Shown: positions 1-7,976, numbered from the stretch's first letter. The stretch: DNA of 11,713 nucleotides from an uncultured Desulfobacterium sp. (GCA_937124525.1 CAKZLA010000030.1:1-11713), one strand, 5' to 3'. The notes: generated from the sequence alone by a model not told the origin. Numbers and translations are program-made.

Positions 1-855
1 GAGGTCAGCACCGTAGTAAATGAGATAAAAAAAACATATGAAATTATTTGCATCAATGACGGAAGTACAGATAATACAATGAAAAAACTCCTTCAGGCAA
101 AGAAAAAGTATCCAAATATCTGTATTATAAATTTATCTCGTAATTTTGGAAAAGAGGCGGCTTTAACAGCGGGTTTAGATTATGCACAAGGCGAAGTTAT
201 TATTCCGATTGATGCAGATTTACAGGATCCGCCAGAACTAATAAAAAAATTTATATTACAGTGGGAAAAAGGATTCGATGTCGTTTTGGCAAAAAGAGTT
301 GATCGTTCTTCCGATAATTTTATAAAAAGGACAACTGCTCAGCTTTTCTATAAAATCCACGATAAAATAGCTGATACCAAAATCCCAGACAATGTAGGAG
401 ACTATAGGCTGATAACGAAAAAAGTATTGAATGCCATACAGCAAGTACCAGAAAATCAAAGATTTATGAAGGGTATTTTCGCTTGGGTAGGATTTAAAAC
501 AACTGTCGTAGAGTATAACCGTGAAGCCAGGAAAGCAGGTAAAACAAGTTTTCACGGATGGAGTTTATGGAATTTTGCATTAGAGGGGATTACAAGTTTT
601 AGTACAGTTCCTCTTAGAGTATGGTTATATATTGGGTGCATTATATCACTTTTATCTTTTCTTTATGGGAGTTTTATTGTTTTACGAACACTGATTCTGG
701 GTGTTGACCTTCCCGGTTATGCTTCTTTGCTAACAACAATTTTATTCCTTGGTGGCGTTCAGCTAATTGGAATCGGGGTATTAGGTGAATATATTGGACG
801 TATTTATATGGAAGCTAAACGACGTCCCTCTTATATTGTTGAAGGGAAGTATTAA
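1..855 (+). CDS. GtrB-like polyprenyl-phosphate glycosyltransferase (GT2), 5'-truncated by the window edge
   Basis: A GT2 enzyme of the DPM1/GtrB type, expected to transfer a sugar from a nucleotide-sugar to undecaprenyl phosphate at the inner face of the cytoplasmic membrane. The frame is open from base 1, and the first ATG at 79 is not the true start. Codons upstream of it encode the conserved nucleotide-binding stretch IICINDGSTDNT (bases 43-78), so the gene begins before the window and 284 residues are visible. The metal-binding motif DADLQDP lies at bases 211-231. The region after QRFMKG and the segment around GKTSFHG also fit the family. Two hydrophobic helices near the C-terminus (about bases 616-690 and 720-795) followed by a basic tail (AKRRPSYIVEGKY) are typical of GtrB. 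The next gene, gtrA-like, starts 5 bases after the stop, so the two are surely co-transcribed. The sugar cannot be read from the sequence. Confidence 0.93.
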   Translation, partial: EVSTVVNEIKKTYEIICINDGSTDNTMKKLLQAKKKYPNICIINLSRNFGKEAALTAGLDYAQGEVIIPIDADLQDPPELIKKFILQWEKGFDVVLAKRVDRSSDNFIKRTTAQLFYKIHDKIADTKIPDNVGDYRLITKKVLNAIQQVPENQRFMKGIFAWVGFKTTVVEYNREARKAGKTSFHGWSLWNFALEGITSFSTVPLRVWLYIGCIISLLSFLYGSFIVLRTLILGVDLPGYASLLTTILFLGGVQLIGIGVLGEYIGRIYMEAKRRPSYIVEGKY

Positions 856-860
856 AAATA

Positions 861-1265
861 ATGACGGCAACATCGCTTTACAAAATAGTTGAATCATACT
901 TTCAACTAAAGCTTGTCAGATATTCTATCATAGGAATAATTTCTACAGGAATACATCTTTCAACAGCTTTTACCTTTATCTACCTTGTAAATCAATCATT
1001 ATTTCTCTCTAATATTTTTGGTTTTTCTTCGGCTTATTTTTTCTCATACATCACTCAGTCAAAATTTGTCTTTGAAAGTAAGATATCTTTTCAAAAAGCG
1101 CTGAAATATTTTATTGTACAATTTTTTATATTACTGTTATCAATTGTATTGTCAAGCATGGTAGAGGCATTCAACCTTTATCTGAAGGTGTTGTTAGTGG
1201 TAATCATTTGCCCAATAGCTACTTTTTTCATTCATAAAATATGGACCTTTGCAGAACATGCATAA
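861..1265 (+). CDS. GtrA-family small membrane protein (putative lipid-linked sugar flippase)
   Basis: A 134-residue GtrA-like protein (PF04138), a normal length for the family. Four hydrophobic segments lie at about residues 20-43, 46-66, 82-104 and 106-124. The loop after helix 2 carries SYITQSKFVF and the C-terminus carries FFIHKIWTF, both matching the conserved aromatic/basic signatures of the family. GtrA proteins are thought to flip undecaprenyl-phosphate-linked sugars across the inner membrane; this role is inferred genetically in Shigella and Salmonella serotype conversion. The ATG at 861 is preceded by a purine-rich AGGGA (843-847) lying over the end of the upstream gene, at rather long spacing. 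It sits between the GtrB-like gene (5-base gap) and a GT-C-like gene (overlap), the expected partners. AT-rich, like both neighbours. Confidence 0.92.
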   Translation: MTATSLYKIVESYFQLKLVRYSIIGIISTGIHLSTAFTFIYLVNQSLFLSNIFGFSSAYFFSYITQSKFVFESKISFQKALKYFIVQFFILLLSIVLSSMVEAFNLYLKVLLVVIICPIATFFIHKIWTFAEHA

Positions 1266-3531
1266 TATTTTATATAAAAGTCCCCGCCGTTTAAGGAGTT
1301 TCAATACTTCGGTTGTGCCGGTAAACCGCCATGTTAGTTATATACAAAAATACATGCCAATGCTTGGATTGTTACTTGGTGGAATGGTTTTTTTTATCAT
1401 TTATGGACATAAAATACTTAATCCCTCTTTTATAGAATGGTCTATGGAAGGAGACGCGGCTCAACACTTCCTGGGCTGGCATTTTTTCAGGTCGGAACCT
1501 TGGCAATTTCCATTGGGCATAATCAAATCATATCTGTACCCCCAAGGTACTAGTATAGTTTATACCGATTCAATACCTTTGCTGGCCATTCCCCTAAAGC
1601 TACTATCACCATTTTTACCACCTATTTTTCAGTATCATGGTTTTTGGCTATTATTATGCTATCTACTGCAGGGGTATTTCGCCTGCTTATTATTAAAACA
1701 AATAACAGACAAACCGATTCTTATTTTATTGGCTGTATTATTTTTTCTCCTATCACCTGTAATGGTACATCGGTCCGGAAGTCATGAAGCACTATCAGGA
1801 CATTGGCTAATAATTGCATCCTTATATCTCTACTTTCAAAAAAACACTTTCAATTCCAGAAGTAAATGGCTAATTTTACTAATAATTGCCCTGACGGTTC
1901 ATTTCTATCTATTCATTATGGTTTTTCTCATTTTCTCAGGATATCTGCTAAAGCAAATAATGGAAGACTTCAAGAATAATTGGTTTTCTACTATCAAATT
2001 GTACACAATAGCCTTAACAATAAGTATAATCTCTATGTGGATAATAGGTTATTTTGTTATTGATGCTAAAGATAGCGTTTCTGATGGTTTTGGGTATTAC
2101 TCAATGAACCTGTTGTCACCTATAAATTCCATGGGTACTTCAAGATTTTTTAAAACAATTCCTTTAGCGACAAAAGGTCAATATGAGGGATATAATTACC
2201 TTGGCTTTGGGTTAGTCTTGTTAATTTTATTTTCTATATATGAATTAGCCATACTTCATATCACTTCAAAAATACTGCATACTTTTTTAAGAATGATTCC
2301 CGAAAAATGGAACTATTGCCCTAACAACTTTAAGCCAGCAGATAAAGCATGTTATAAATTGTCATGTCAATCTTTTTTTTCGACAACTAAAATTTATTTA
2401 CCACTAATTTCTATTGCATTTATATTATTTCTAATATCAATTTCAAATAAAGTCACATTTGCAAATATTATTTTGCTTGAATTCAATATCCCTTATCCTA
2501 TAGATAAATTTTTTGCCATACTCAGGTCAAGCGGTAGAATGTTTTGGCCTGTTACCTATATGTTGATGTTGGCTGCAATTGCAGTTCTTATTAAACACAA
2601 CAGTCCCCAAAAAGCTGTCATATTCCTTTTTGTATTTGTTAGTATTCAGATACTCGACTTTTCTCCTTGGTATAGAAATATAAACCTCGACAAACATGTC
2701 TGGACGTCACCATTACATTCTCCTTTATGGAATAAATTAATGAAAATTTCTGATCATATTGTTTTTGTTCCTGTTATTAGATATAAAGACAATTATATCC
2801 CTTTTGCATTATTAGCAGCAAACCATGGAAAAACTATCAATATTGGATCTACCGCACGAACCAATAGTAAAGATAGAACCATTTACAAGGAAAATTTACT
2901 TCAAAAGTTTAAAAAAGGGAAACTAATCAACAATGCCTTATATGTTGTACAAGATGGATATCTTTATGCACCAAGGATTTCGTCGAATTTTAATAGCGGG
3001 ATGTTGGATGGATATACAATCATTGCTCCAAAAAGCAACGAAATCAATGAATCGGAATTGACGTCTTGGCCAATTACTATTCGTAGAAATGATCACAAAC
3101 ATACTTTTTACTCACTGATTAAGAAATATATGGTTTCCGGCTATGCTATTCTTTTATCTGTTAGAGATGAAGGGATGTCCAATTTGCCTATAGATTTTAA
3201 AGAAAGCATGAAAGATATAGGAAGTAATATTGAACAGTTACAATTCAGAGGATCATATGCCTCAGTAATACTTAACGGGAAACTTGAGGTTGAAAAAATC
3301 AGTAACGATGCAAAAGTCGGTTTTAAATATGAATTAATGGGTCATAAAATAAATATTATAAGTGCTGGCGTGTCTTTTGGCAATACATCAATCATCAATA
3401 TTGATGGTATATCGTTGTCTTTAAATCGACGCGGATTTAATGTTGTTATATTAGACCTGAATGATAATAAGATCCAAAGATATAACTTTGATACATATCA
3501 ACATAATAATTCTATGATGGCGAGCGAATAG
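1258..3531 (+). CDS. Polytopic GT-C-like membrane glycosyltransferase (DUF6311-like), probable gtrC-position gene
   Basis: A large membrane protein (757 residues from the ATG at 1258). I prefer this start because ATGCATAA overlaps the stop of the gtrA-like gene by 8 bases, which suits translational coupling. A TTG at 1249 would add three residues. Neither has a convincing ribosome binding site. The N-terminal half has roughly ten hydrophobic segments (bases 1350-2670). The first loop carries EGDAAQHFLGWHFF, whose acidic residue (bases 1453-1455) fits the catalytic-loop position of GT-C enzymes. SSGRMFWP (bases 2527-2550) resembles a conserved motif of the DUF6311 group. The C-terminal third (from about base 2700) is mostly soluble and would face the periplasm. 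By position after GtrB and GtrA it should transfer the flipped lipid-linked sugar onto a glycan. The family name is from memory of motif style, and the acceptor is unknown. Confidence 0.78.
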   Translation: MHNILYKSPRRLRSFNTSVVPVNRHVSYIQKYMPMLGLLLGGMVFFIIYGHKILNPSFIEWSMEGDAAQHFLGWHFFRSEPWQFPLGIIKSYLYPQGTSIVYTDSIPLLAIPLKLLSPFLPPIFQYHGFWLLLCYLLQGYFACLLLKQITDKPILILLAVLFFLLSPVMVHRSGSHEALSGHWLIIASLYLYFQKNTFNSRSKWLILLIIALTVHFYLFIMVFLIFSGYLLKQIMEDFKNNWFSTIKLYTIALTISIISMWIIGYFVIDAKDSVSDGFGYYSMNLLSPINSMGTSRFFKTIPLATKGQYEGYNYLGFGLVLLILFSIYELAILHITSKILHTFLRMIPEKWNYCPNNFKPADKACYKLSCQSFFSTTKIYLPLISIAFILFLISISNKVTFANIILLEFNIPYPIDKFFAILRSSGRMFWPVTYMLMLAAIAVLIKHNSPQKAVIFLFVFVSIQILDFSPWYRNINLDKHVWTSPLHSPLWNKLMKISDHIVFVPVIRYKDNYIPFALLAANHGKTINIGSTARTNSKDRTIYKENLLQKFKKGKLINNALYVVQDGYLYAPRISSNFNSGMLDGYTIIAPKSNEINESELTSWPITIRRNDHKHTFYSLIKKYMVSGYAILLSVRDEGMSNLPIDFKESMKDIGSNIEQLQFRGSYASVILNGKLEVEKISNDAKVGFKYELMGHKINIISAGVSFGNTSIINIDGISLSLNRRGFNVVILDLNDNKIQRYNFDTYQHNNSMMASE

Positions 3532-3559
3532 ACCAATGAAACTATAGGCGATAAACTGT

Positions 3560-3599
3560 AACAAAATCAGGTCTGATTTGTGTTATGGGCAATTTTGTT
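3560..3599. terminator. Weak AT-rich inverted repeats between convergent operons
   Basis: Two alternative inverted repeats occupy the short gap between the stop of the GT-C gene and the end of wzt. AACAAAAT (3560-3567) pairs with ATTTTGTT (3592-3599), and AAATCA (3564-3569) pairs with TGATTT (3574-3579) around a GGTC loop. They overlap, so only one can form at a time. The stems are AT-rich with no clear GC core. A bidirectional terminator is the natural role at a convergent junction but is only weakly supported. Confidence 0.28.
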
Positions 3600-4797
3600 C
3601 ATTGATAAAAGTTAATTTGGGTTCCAAGCGAATGAGTCCGGAAAAAAGATAGCGGCTATCCGCAACCACCTCAAAGGAGTGAACCCCATCCAACCAATGA
3701 TAACAATCATCAATATGGGTCAATCCGGAATGGAGGGCTGTGCTCAGCGTATATTTGCCTGGACCAATATTAAAATGATCAAACTGGAAGCAAATTTCTT
3801 TGGATTCACCCGGAGCAAGATGAAAGGCCTGGCCCATCTGGAAGGTATTAACACCAAAAATATCCTGGCCAAAGCGATCTCTAACGGCGATACCAAGGGA
3901 TATTTTTTCGTTAATTTGTTTATCCGCCTGGACAAGTATCTTTATCACAGCAGGACTTCCGGAAATAAATAGATCCGTTTTTTCCTTGTTTTCATTAAAA
4001 ATATCAACCCTGACAATTCTGGCCTTAAAATTACCAAAGGCATTGTCTGCGCTGGAAACAGAAACATTGCTTTTTTTATTCTTTGCCGCAATCAGGTAGT
4101 TGTAGATATTGAGCACATGTTCTGTGGAACCGTTCTCAATAATTTCACCATCATTGAGTAAAAGCGCCTTATCACAAAGCACCTTCACGGCATTTACATC
4201 ATGGGAGACAAAAATAATGGAACCGCCGGTGGCCTTGAACTGTTTCAACCGGGTCATACATTTCTGCTGAAAATAGGCATCTCCCACTCCCAGGGCCTCA
4301 TCCACCACGAATGCATTGGGTTCCGCATGGATGGCAACGGAAAAGGCCAATCTCATGATCATCCCACTTGAATAGGTTTTAATGGGCTCTTTGATAAAGC
4401 TTTCAAGTTCAGAAAATTCAATAATCGTGTCTATTTTTCTGTCAATTTCATTTCGGGGCATTCCAATGTACGTACCATTAAGATAAATATTTTCAACACC
4501 TGAAAATTCTGAATTAAAGCCGGTTCCCAGCTCAAGAAGGCCGGTAATGGAACCATTAATGCTAAAAGTTCCACTATCCTGTATGTAAATTCCAGTGAGA
4601 ATTTTCAACAAAGTCGATTTGCCGGAACCGTTGACCCCCACAATTCCCACGGTTTTTCCATCTTCCACGGAAAAAGAAACATTTTTAAGTGCACAAAAAG
4701 TTCTATGCAATTTCTTTTTAAACAAAATTTCTTTCAAACGGTCACCGGGCTTTTGATACAGCTTGAAGGTTTTGCTGATTTCCTTTACATCAATCAT
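3583..4797 (-). CDS. wzt: Wzt-type ABC transporter ATPase with C-terminal O-antigen-binding domain
   Basis: ATPase subunit of an ABC exporter for lipid-linked O-antigen or a related polysaccharide, 404 residues. The nucleotide-binding domain covers about residues 1-235: Walker A GVNGSGKST (54-62), ABC signature YSSGM (142-146), Walker B AFVVDE (162-167) and H-loop His199. After a linker near 240-250 comes a roughly 150-residue beta-rich domain of the Wzt C-terminal type (segments such as GIAVRDRFGQDIFGVNT). In characterised E. coli O8/O9a systems this domain recognises the modified non-reducing end of the polymer. The length is close to those long Wzt proteins and much longer than KpsT-type ATPases. 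The ATG is preceded on this strand by AAAGGGA at good spacing. The cognate permease lies upstream in the same operon, but a GT4 gene separates the two. Specificity for O-antigen rather than another polymer is inferred. Confidence 0.94.
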   Translation of the reverse strand: MIDVKEISKTFKLYQKPGDRLKEILFKKKLHRTFCALKNVSFSVEDGKTVGIVGVNGSGKSTLLKILTGIYIQDSGTFSINGSITGLLELGTGFNSEFSGVENIYLNGTYIGMPRNEIDRKIDTIIEFSELESFIKEPIKTYSSGMIMRLAFSVAIHAEPNAFVVDEALGVGDAYFQQKCMTRLKQFKATGGSIIFVSHDVNAVKVLCDKALLLNDGEIIENGSTEHVLNIYNYLIAAKNKKSNVSVSSADNAFGNFKARIVRVDIFNENKEKTDLFISGSPAVIKILVQADKQINEKISLGIAVRDRFGQDIFGVNTFQMGQAFHLAPGESKEICFQFDHFNIGPGKYTLSTALHSGLTHIDDCYHWLDGVHSFEVVADSRYLFSGLIRLEPKLTFINEQNCP

Positions 4798-4825
4798 AAA
4801 AATCCCTTTGGATGCACGTAAATAA

Positions 4826-5971
4826 TCAGATAGTCTCTGCCGTTTGCTTGAAAAGTTGAACGGTCTTCTGAGCTGTGGTTTTCCAGGAAAAATCCCCTGC
4901 CCGCTTCAATCCTTTCTGGATCATCTCTTCCCTCAATTTTCTGTCGTTAATCACCTTTTCTATCGCAAATCCAATATGTTCTATGTCGTTTGGATCTACA
5001 AGAAACGCTGCATTTCCGGCCACCTCCGGCATACTTGCAACATTGGAGCAAATAACAGGGCTACCACATGCCATGGCCTCAAGTATGGGAAGTCCAAAGC
5101 CCTCATATATACTGGGATAAACCAATGCCAATGCACCGCTATAAAGCGCAGAAAGAGATGCCTCGTCAAGATAACCCGTTATATACACTCTATTTGTAAG
5201 ACCAAGGGAATGGAGCTGTTGTACCCATTTTTTATCTCCCCATCCCTGCCATCCTGCAAGTACAAGCGGAATCTTTGTTTCAATGCTGGCCAAGGCATTT
5301 ATAAGAGAGGATAAATTTTTTCTTGGCTCAAGGGTTCCCACAAACAAAATATAATCTTCCGGAATATTACATTCATCAATGACCTGCCGTATTTCCCCCC
5401 CTGACCTTGGGATAAAACAAGGATCTGCAGCCAGATGAATAGCAGTAACTCTGTCTTGTGGAATAGACAATTTTTCACACACTTCCTGGCGAATAAAATT
5501 CGAAACAGTTATAATGTGATCTGCTTTTTCATGGCGCTTTTTTGAAATAAAATCATAAAAAATAGAAACATCCCTGGGATGCATTTCACCATAGTTCATC
5601 AAGGAAAGATCATGGAGTGTAAAGACCTGGGGGGTCGTTGCATTTAGAGCACATGGTGTATGTGCCGTTTCATGATAGAGATCATATTTTTTTTGTCTGC
5701 ATTCGTGGGAGACTCTGAACTCATATGACATCCATTTTGCAATCCTGACAGCTGCGATTAAAGGTGCAGGAAGGGTTCGGATTCTTTCAGTTTTTCTGAT
5801 CCAGGCACCACTCTCTTTGGGTACCGGCATAGTAATGCTGCCATTGACGGAATCAAAATAAGTCACCGTGACATCCGGATTCTTTTCTATTTCCCTATAA
5901 AGATTAATGAGATATCGATTAATTCCTGTAACAAGCCCCTGAAATGGAATAGCGTTTAAAAGTATTTTCAT
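4826..5971 (-). CDS. GT4-family glycosyltransferase (GT-B fold)
   Basis: A cytoplasmic retaining glycosyltransferase of family GT4, 381 residues and full-length. The N-terminal acceptor-side domain begins MKILLNAIPFQGLVTGINRY, with the glycine-containing loop near residues 12-19. The C-terminal donor domain shows GTLEPRKNL (212-220) and the hallmark EGFGLPILEAMACGSPVICS (290-309), where the two glutamates (290 and 298) bracket the sugar-nucleotide site. Similar enzymes transfer mannose, rhamnose or other hexoses during O-antigen or capsule assembly; the exact sugar cannot be read here. It lies between wzm (86-base gap upstream) and wzt (28-base gap downstream) on the same strand, so it probably belongs to the same transcript and builds the polymer that pair exports. 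Its base composition resembles wzt rather than the AT-rich left cassette. Confidence 0.93.
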   Translation of the reverse strand: MKILLNAIPFQGLVTGINRYLINLYREIEKNPDVTVTYFDSVNGSITMPVPKESGAWIRKTERIRTLPAPLIAAVRIAKWMSYEFRVSHECRQKKYDLYHETAHTPCALNATTPQVFTLHDLSLMNYGEMHPRDVSIFYDFISKKRHEKADHIITVSNFIRQEVCEKLSIPQDRVTAIHLAADPCFIPRSGGEIRQVIDECNIPEDYILFVGTLEPRKNLSSLINALASIETKIPLVLAGWQGWGDKKWVQQLHSLGLTNRVYITGYLDEASLSALYSGALALVYPSIYEGFGLPILEAMACGSPVICSNVASMPEVAGNAAFLVDPNDIEHIGFAIEKVINDRKLREEMIQKGLKRAGDFSWKTTAQKTVQLFKQTAETI

Positions 5972-6050
5972 AATTTCATCATCCGCAAACGTCTCTGATT
6001 CTCTTTCTCAAATAACACGAAAATAAAAATCTAATCGCATAAATAGCATC

Positions 6051-6094
6051 AAATATTTCAAAGAAAATCTCTAATTTCTTTTTCAAATATTTTC
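6051..6094 (-). repeat. AT-rich inverted/direct repeat spanning the 3' end of wzm
   Basis: TCAAATATTT occurs at 6049-6058 and again at 6083-6092. Because AAATATTT is its own reverse complement, the two copies are both direct and inverted repeats. Between them AAAGAAA (6060-6066) can pair with TTTCTTT (6075-6081). The result is an imperfect, entirely AT-rich stem across the wzm stop codon. It could slow transcription or protect mRNA between wzm and the GT4 gene, but low-complexity AT sequence is an equally good explanation. Confidence 0.35.
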
Positions 6095-6828
6095 AACACC
6101 CAAAGTGCACAGAACAAAAGCCCATGAACCATCAAAGCCAGTAGAGCCAAAGAATACCAATCAGGATACTGGTTAAACACAAAAAGTTTATGGTAACTGC
6201 CAACAAAGGTATAAGCTGGATTCCATGAAATAAATTTCAGTATAGTTTCAGGGAGTATATCAACCACATAAACAATGGGCGTAAACCAAAACCAAAATTG
6301 AATAATAATACCGACAATCTCTCTCATATCCCTGAAAAACACAGTAAAAACAGCGGCAATAGCACCAAGGCTGAAAGCAAATATTTGTTGAAGATAAAAA
6401 ACAACCGGAAAAAATATCCATTTCATATTCACGGAATAATCCGTTACAATAAAAAAAACAGAAAGTAGAGCGCATGAAATAAAAAATTTAACAATTTCAG
6501 CCAAATTAACATAGAGAAGTAGGGACAATAGAGGAAAATTGACCTTGGTGATAATATGCTTTTTATCCACAAAAATAGATGTAGAACGTATAATGCAGGT
6601 TGAAAAACATTTCCATGGAATCAACCCAACAGCCACATACACCCCATAAGAAGCCATGCTTGAATTGCCCGGAAGACGACCACCCATCATTTGACCAAAA
6701 ATGATGATATAAATTAAAAGATCAATAAAAGGCCATAAGACAGCCCATAGAGAACCCAGCACTGAACCTGCGAACTGTTCCTGAATATCTCTTTTTGTTA
6801 ATTCAATTATAATACGTATATTTGTCAT
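6058..6828 (-). CDS. wzm: Wzm-type ABC-2 polysaccharide export permease
   Basis: Inner-membrane permease of an O-antigen/polysaccharide ABC exporter (ABC-2 membrane family), 256 residues from the ATG at 6828. A TTG four codons upstream (6840) is also in frame, but the ATG is preferred because MTNIRIIIELTKRDIQEQFA is a typical Wzm/KpsM N-terminus. Family features include FAGSVLGSLWAVLWPFIDLL near residue 20, a GLIPWKCF segment, KKHIITKVNFPLLSLLLYVN, and a late VFFRDMREIVGIIIQFWFW stretch followed by FTPIVYV. About six hydrophobic segments are seen. It is first in a minus-strand operon, followed by a GT4 gene and then wzt. It should form the channel of a Wzm2-Wzt2 complex. One sampled 60-base line is about 30% G+C, more AT-rich than wzt. 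Confidence 0.93.
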   Translation of the reverse strand: MTNIRIIIELTKRDIQEQFAGSVLGSLWAVLWPFIDLLIYIIIFGQMMGGRLPGNSSMASYGVYVAVGLIPWKCFSTCIIRSTSIFVDKKHIITKVNFPLLSLLLYVNLAEIVKFFISCALLSVFFIVTDYSVNMKWIFFPVVFYLQQIFAFSLGAIAAVFTVFFRDMREIVGIIIQFWFWFTPIVYVVDILPETILKFISWNPAYTFVGSYHKLFVFNQYPDWYSLALLALMVHGLLFCALWVLKIFEKEIRDFL

Positions 6829-7097
6829 AGATCCAAGCAATCATTAGAAACCCAACTTTCTGAATTTTTCAATCTGAGAGGGCTCAGTCCTGCATTTTTT
6901 ATGCCCTTTGAAGAGATCATAAAAAGCATGGAGCCTGATAAAAAAATCCAGACTCCAATAAAAGAAGACTGCCCCCCGTTCAGTAATGCTTAAATCAGAA
7001 AGTTACGTTATACATTAAAAATAAGCCCAACTTTCCCTTGACACTCTGCAATGTCTCGGGTAGATAGCAAAGCAAATATATAATAAGGATAAAGATA
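6829..7097. other. Divergent intergenic region with repeated AACTTTC elements
   Basis: About 270 bases separate divergent wzm and the first methyltransferase gene. CCCAACTTTC occurs at 6851-6860 and 7026-7035 in direct orientation. AACTTTCTGA at 6854-6863 has its exact reverse complement TCAGAAAGTT at 6995-7004, so the core AACTTTC is present three times in two orientations. A short dyad CTGAG-AGGG-CTCAG sits at 6874-6887. A 30-codon frame (ATG 6901 to TAA 6993) has no ribosome binding site and is probably not a gene. The region must hold a start signal for the wzm operon, but I could not identify a convincing minus-strand -35/-10 pair. Confidence 0.6.
7038..7066 (+). promoter_or_regulatory. 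Candidate sigma-70-type promoter for the methyltransferase operon
   Basis: A perfect -35 hexamer TTGACA (7038-7043) is followed after exactly 17 bases by TAGATA (7061-7066), which matches the -10 consensus at three of six positions. A start site near 7073 would give a short leader with AAGGA at 7085-7089, 8 bases before the ATG at 7098. One CCCAACTTTC repeat (7026-7035) lies just upstream of the -35. The good -35, spacing and position support it; the poor -10 keeps confidence moderate. Confidence 0.5.
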
Positions 7098-7928
7098 ATG
7101 ACCCAATACACTTGGAATGAAAAAATTAAAATTCTCATCAATTCATTTCACATGATAGGATTTTGGATGACTATCCGGTACTGCATAATCCATCTATTGG
7201 GATACCTGCCCGCCAATGACACCTCCTTTGACAAAAAATTCAGTACAGACACATCAGGTCTCATCTCATCCCGGGATCTGACAATCCAAGATTCCATCAG
7301 TCGACATAGCGCCATTATTTATTTACCGGCACCGGAATCGGTTACCGTCCACATGATCAAAAGTATTAATATTCCCCACAGAGATTTCACATTCATAGAT
7401 GTTGGCTCCGGCAAGGGACGGATTGTTCTTATCGCATCCTGCTTTCCATTTCAAGCAATTATCGGTATAGAAATTTCCAGACAACTCCACGAGATAGCCT
7501 TAAAGAACATCAAGCAAGCCGTAAACCCTTCAAAACAATGCTTTAACATACACATGCATTGTATGAATGCACTGGAGTTCACGCCGCCGGAAACACCTGT
7601 AGTTTTTCATTTTTATCACCCGTTCCTACCCGATATTTTACGTCCCATGCTTAAAATTATTGGCCAATCCATTTCGCAAAATCCCAGACCCATCTATATC
7701 ATATACCTTTACGCTGTTGATTATGCCCAAGCAGTGTTTGAGGATATGCCATTTTTGGAAAAAATCAAGGAAATAAAATGTGTAAACTCTCAATACAACT
7801 GGGCACTCTATGCAGGGAAAACGACATTTAGGAAATCTATAGATATTGATTTACCGCCAATTGAAAATAGGCAAGGCCAGACTGGTATTCAAAAAACGGC
7901 TAACGCTCTACCACGAACGATCCAATGA
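7098..7928 (+). CDS. Class I SAM-dependent methyltransferase (DOT1-like Rossmann type)
   Basis: A 276-residue protein with an N-terminal extension of about 95 residues and then a Rossmann SAM-binding core. Motif I is FIDVGSGKGR (99-108), the ribose-binding acidic residue is Glu125 in IIGIEIS, the next acidic loop is around CMNALEF (155-161), and HFYHPFLPDILRPML (171-185) occupies the place of the usual NPF-type motif. The pre-core sequence FDKKFSTDTSGLISSRDL (44-61) is characteristic of a family of uncharacterised bacterial methyltransferases often found in cell-surface loci. The substrate is unknown. The ATG at 7098 has AAGGA at ideal spacing, and a candidate promoter lies upstream. The last 30 or so residues look low in structure. 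A second methyltransferase follows after 48 bases in the same direction. The enzyme class is well supported; a glycan substrate is only inferred from context. Confidence 0.85.
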   Translation: MTQYTWNEKIKILINSFHMIGFWMTIRYCIIHLLGYLPANDTSFDKKFSTDTSGLISSRDLTIQDSISRHSAIIYLPAPESVTVHMIKSINIPHRDFTFIDVGSGKGRIVLIASCFPFQAIIGIEISRQLHEIALKNIKQAVNPSKQCFNIHMHCMNALEFTPPETPVVFHFYHPFLPDILRPMLKIIGQSISQNPRPIYIIYLYAVDYAQAVFEDMPFLEKIKEIKCVNSQYNWALYAGKTTFRKSIDIDLPPIENRQGQTGIQKTANALPRTIQ

Positions 7929-7976
7929 TAAAGAACCCCCAAAATAAAATCAAAAAGATAGAGAGTATATCCTTTC

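Noticed and set aside
79..855. Taking ATG 79 as the start of the glycosyltransferase gene
   Set aside because: The same frame is open back to base 1 and encodes the conserved INDGSTD nucleotide-binding motif before this ATG, so the gene is truncated by the window edge.
3679..3972. Open frame of 97 codons on the plus strand
   Set aside because: Antisense to the Wzt C-terminal domain, with no motif or ribosome binding site evidence.
4844..5314. Open frame of 156 codons on the plus strand
   Set aside because: It lies antisense inside the well-supported GT4 gene, has cysteine- and lysine-rich sequence without recognisable motifs, and is a shadow frame.
6901..6993. 30-codon frame in the divergent intergenic region
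   Set aside because: No ribosome binding site before its ATG and no recognisable sequence; likely chance.
7038..7055. Possible sigma-54 promoter
   Set aside because: The TTGACAC and TGCA pieces lack the GG and the correct 10-base GG-to-GC spacing; the sigma-70 reading fits better.
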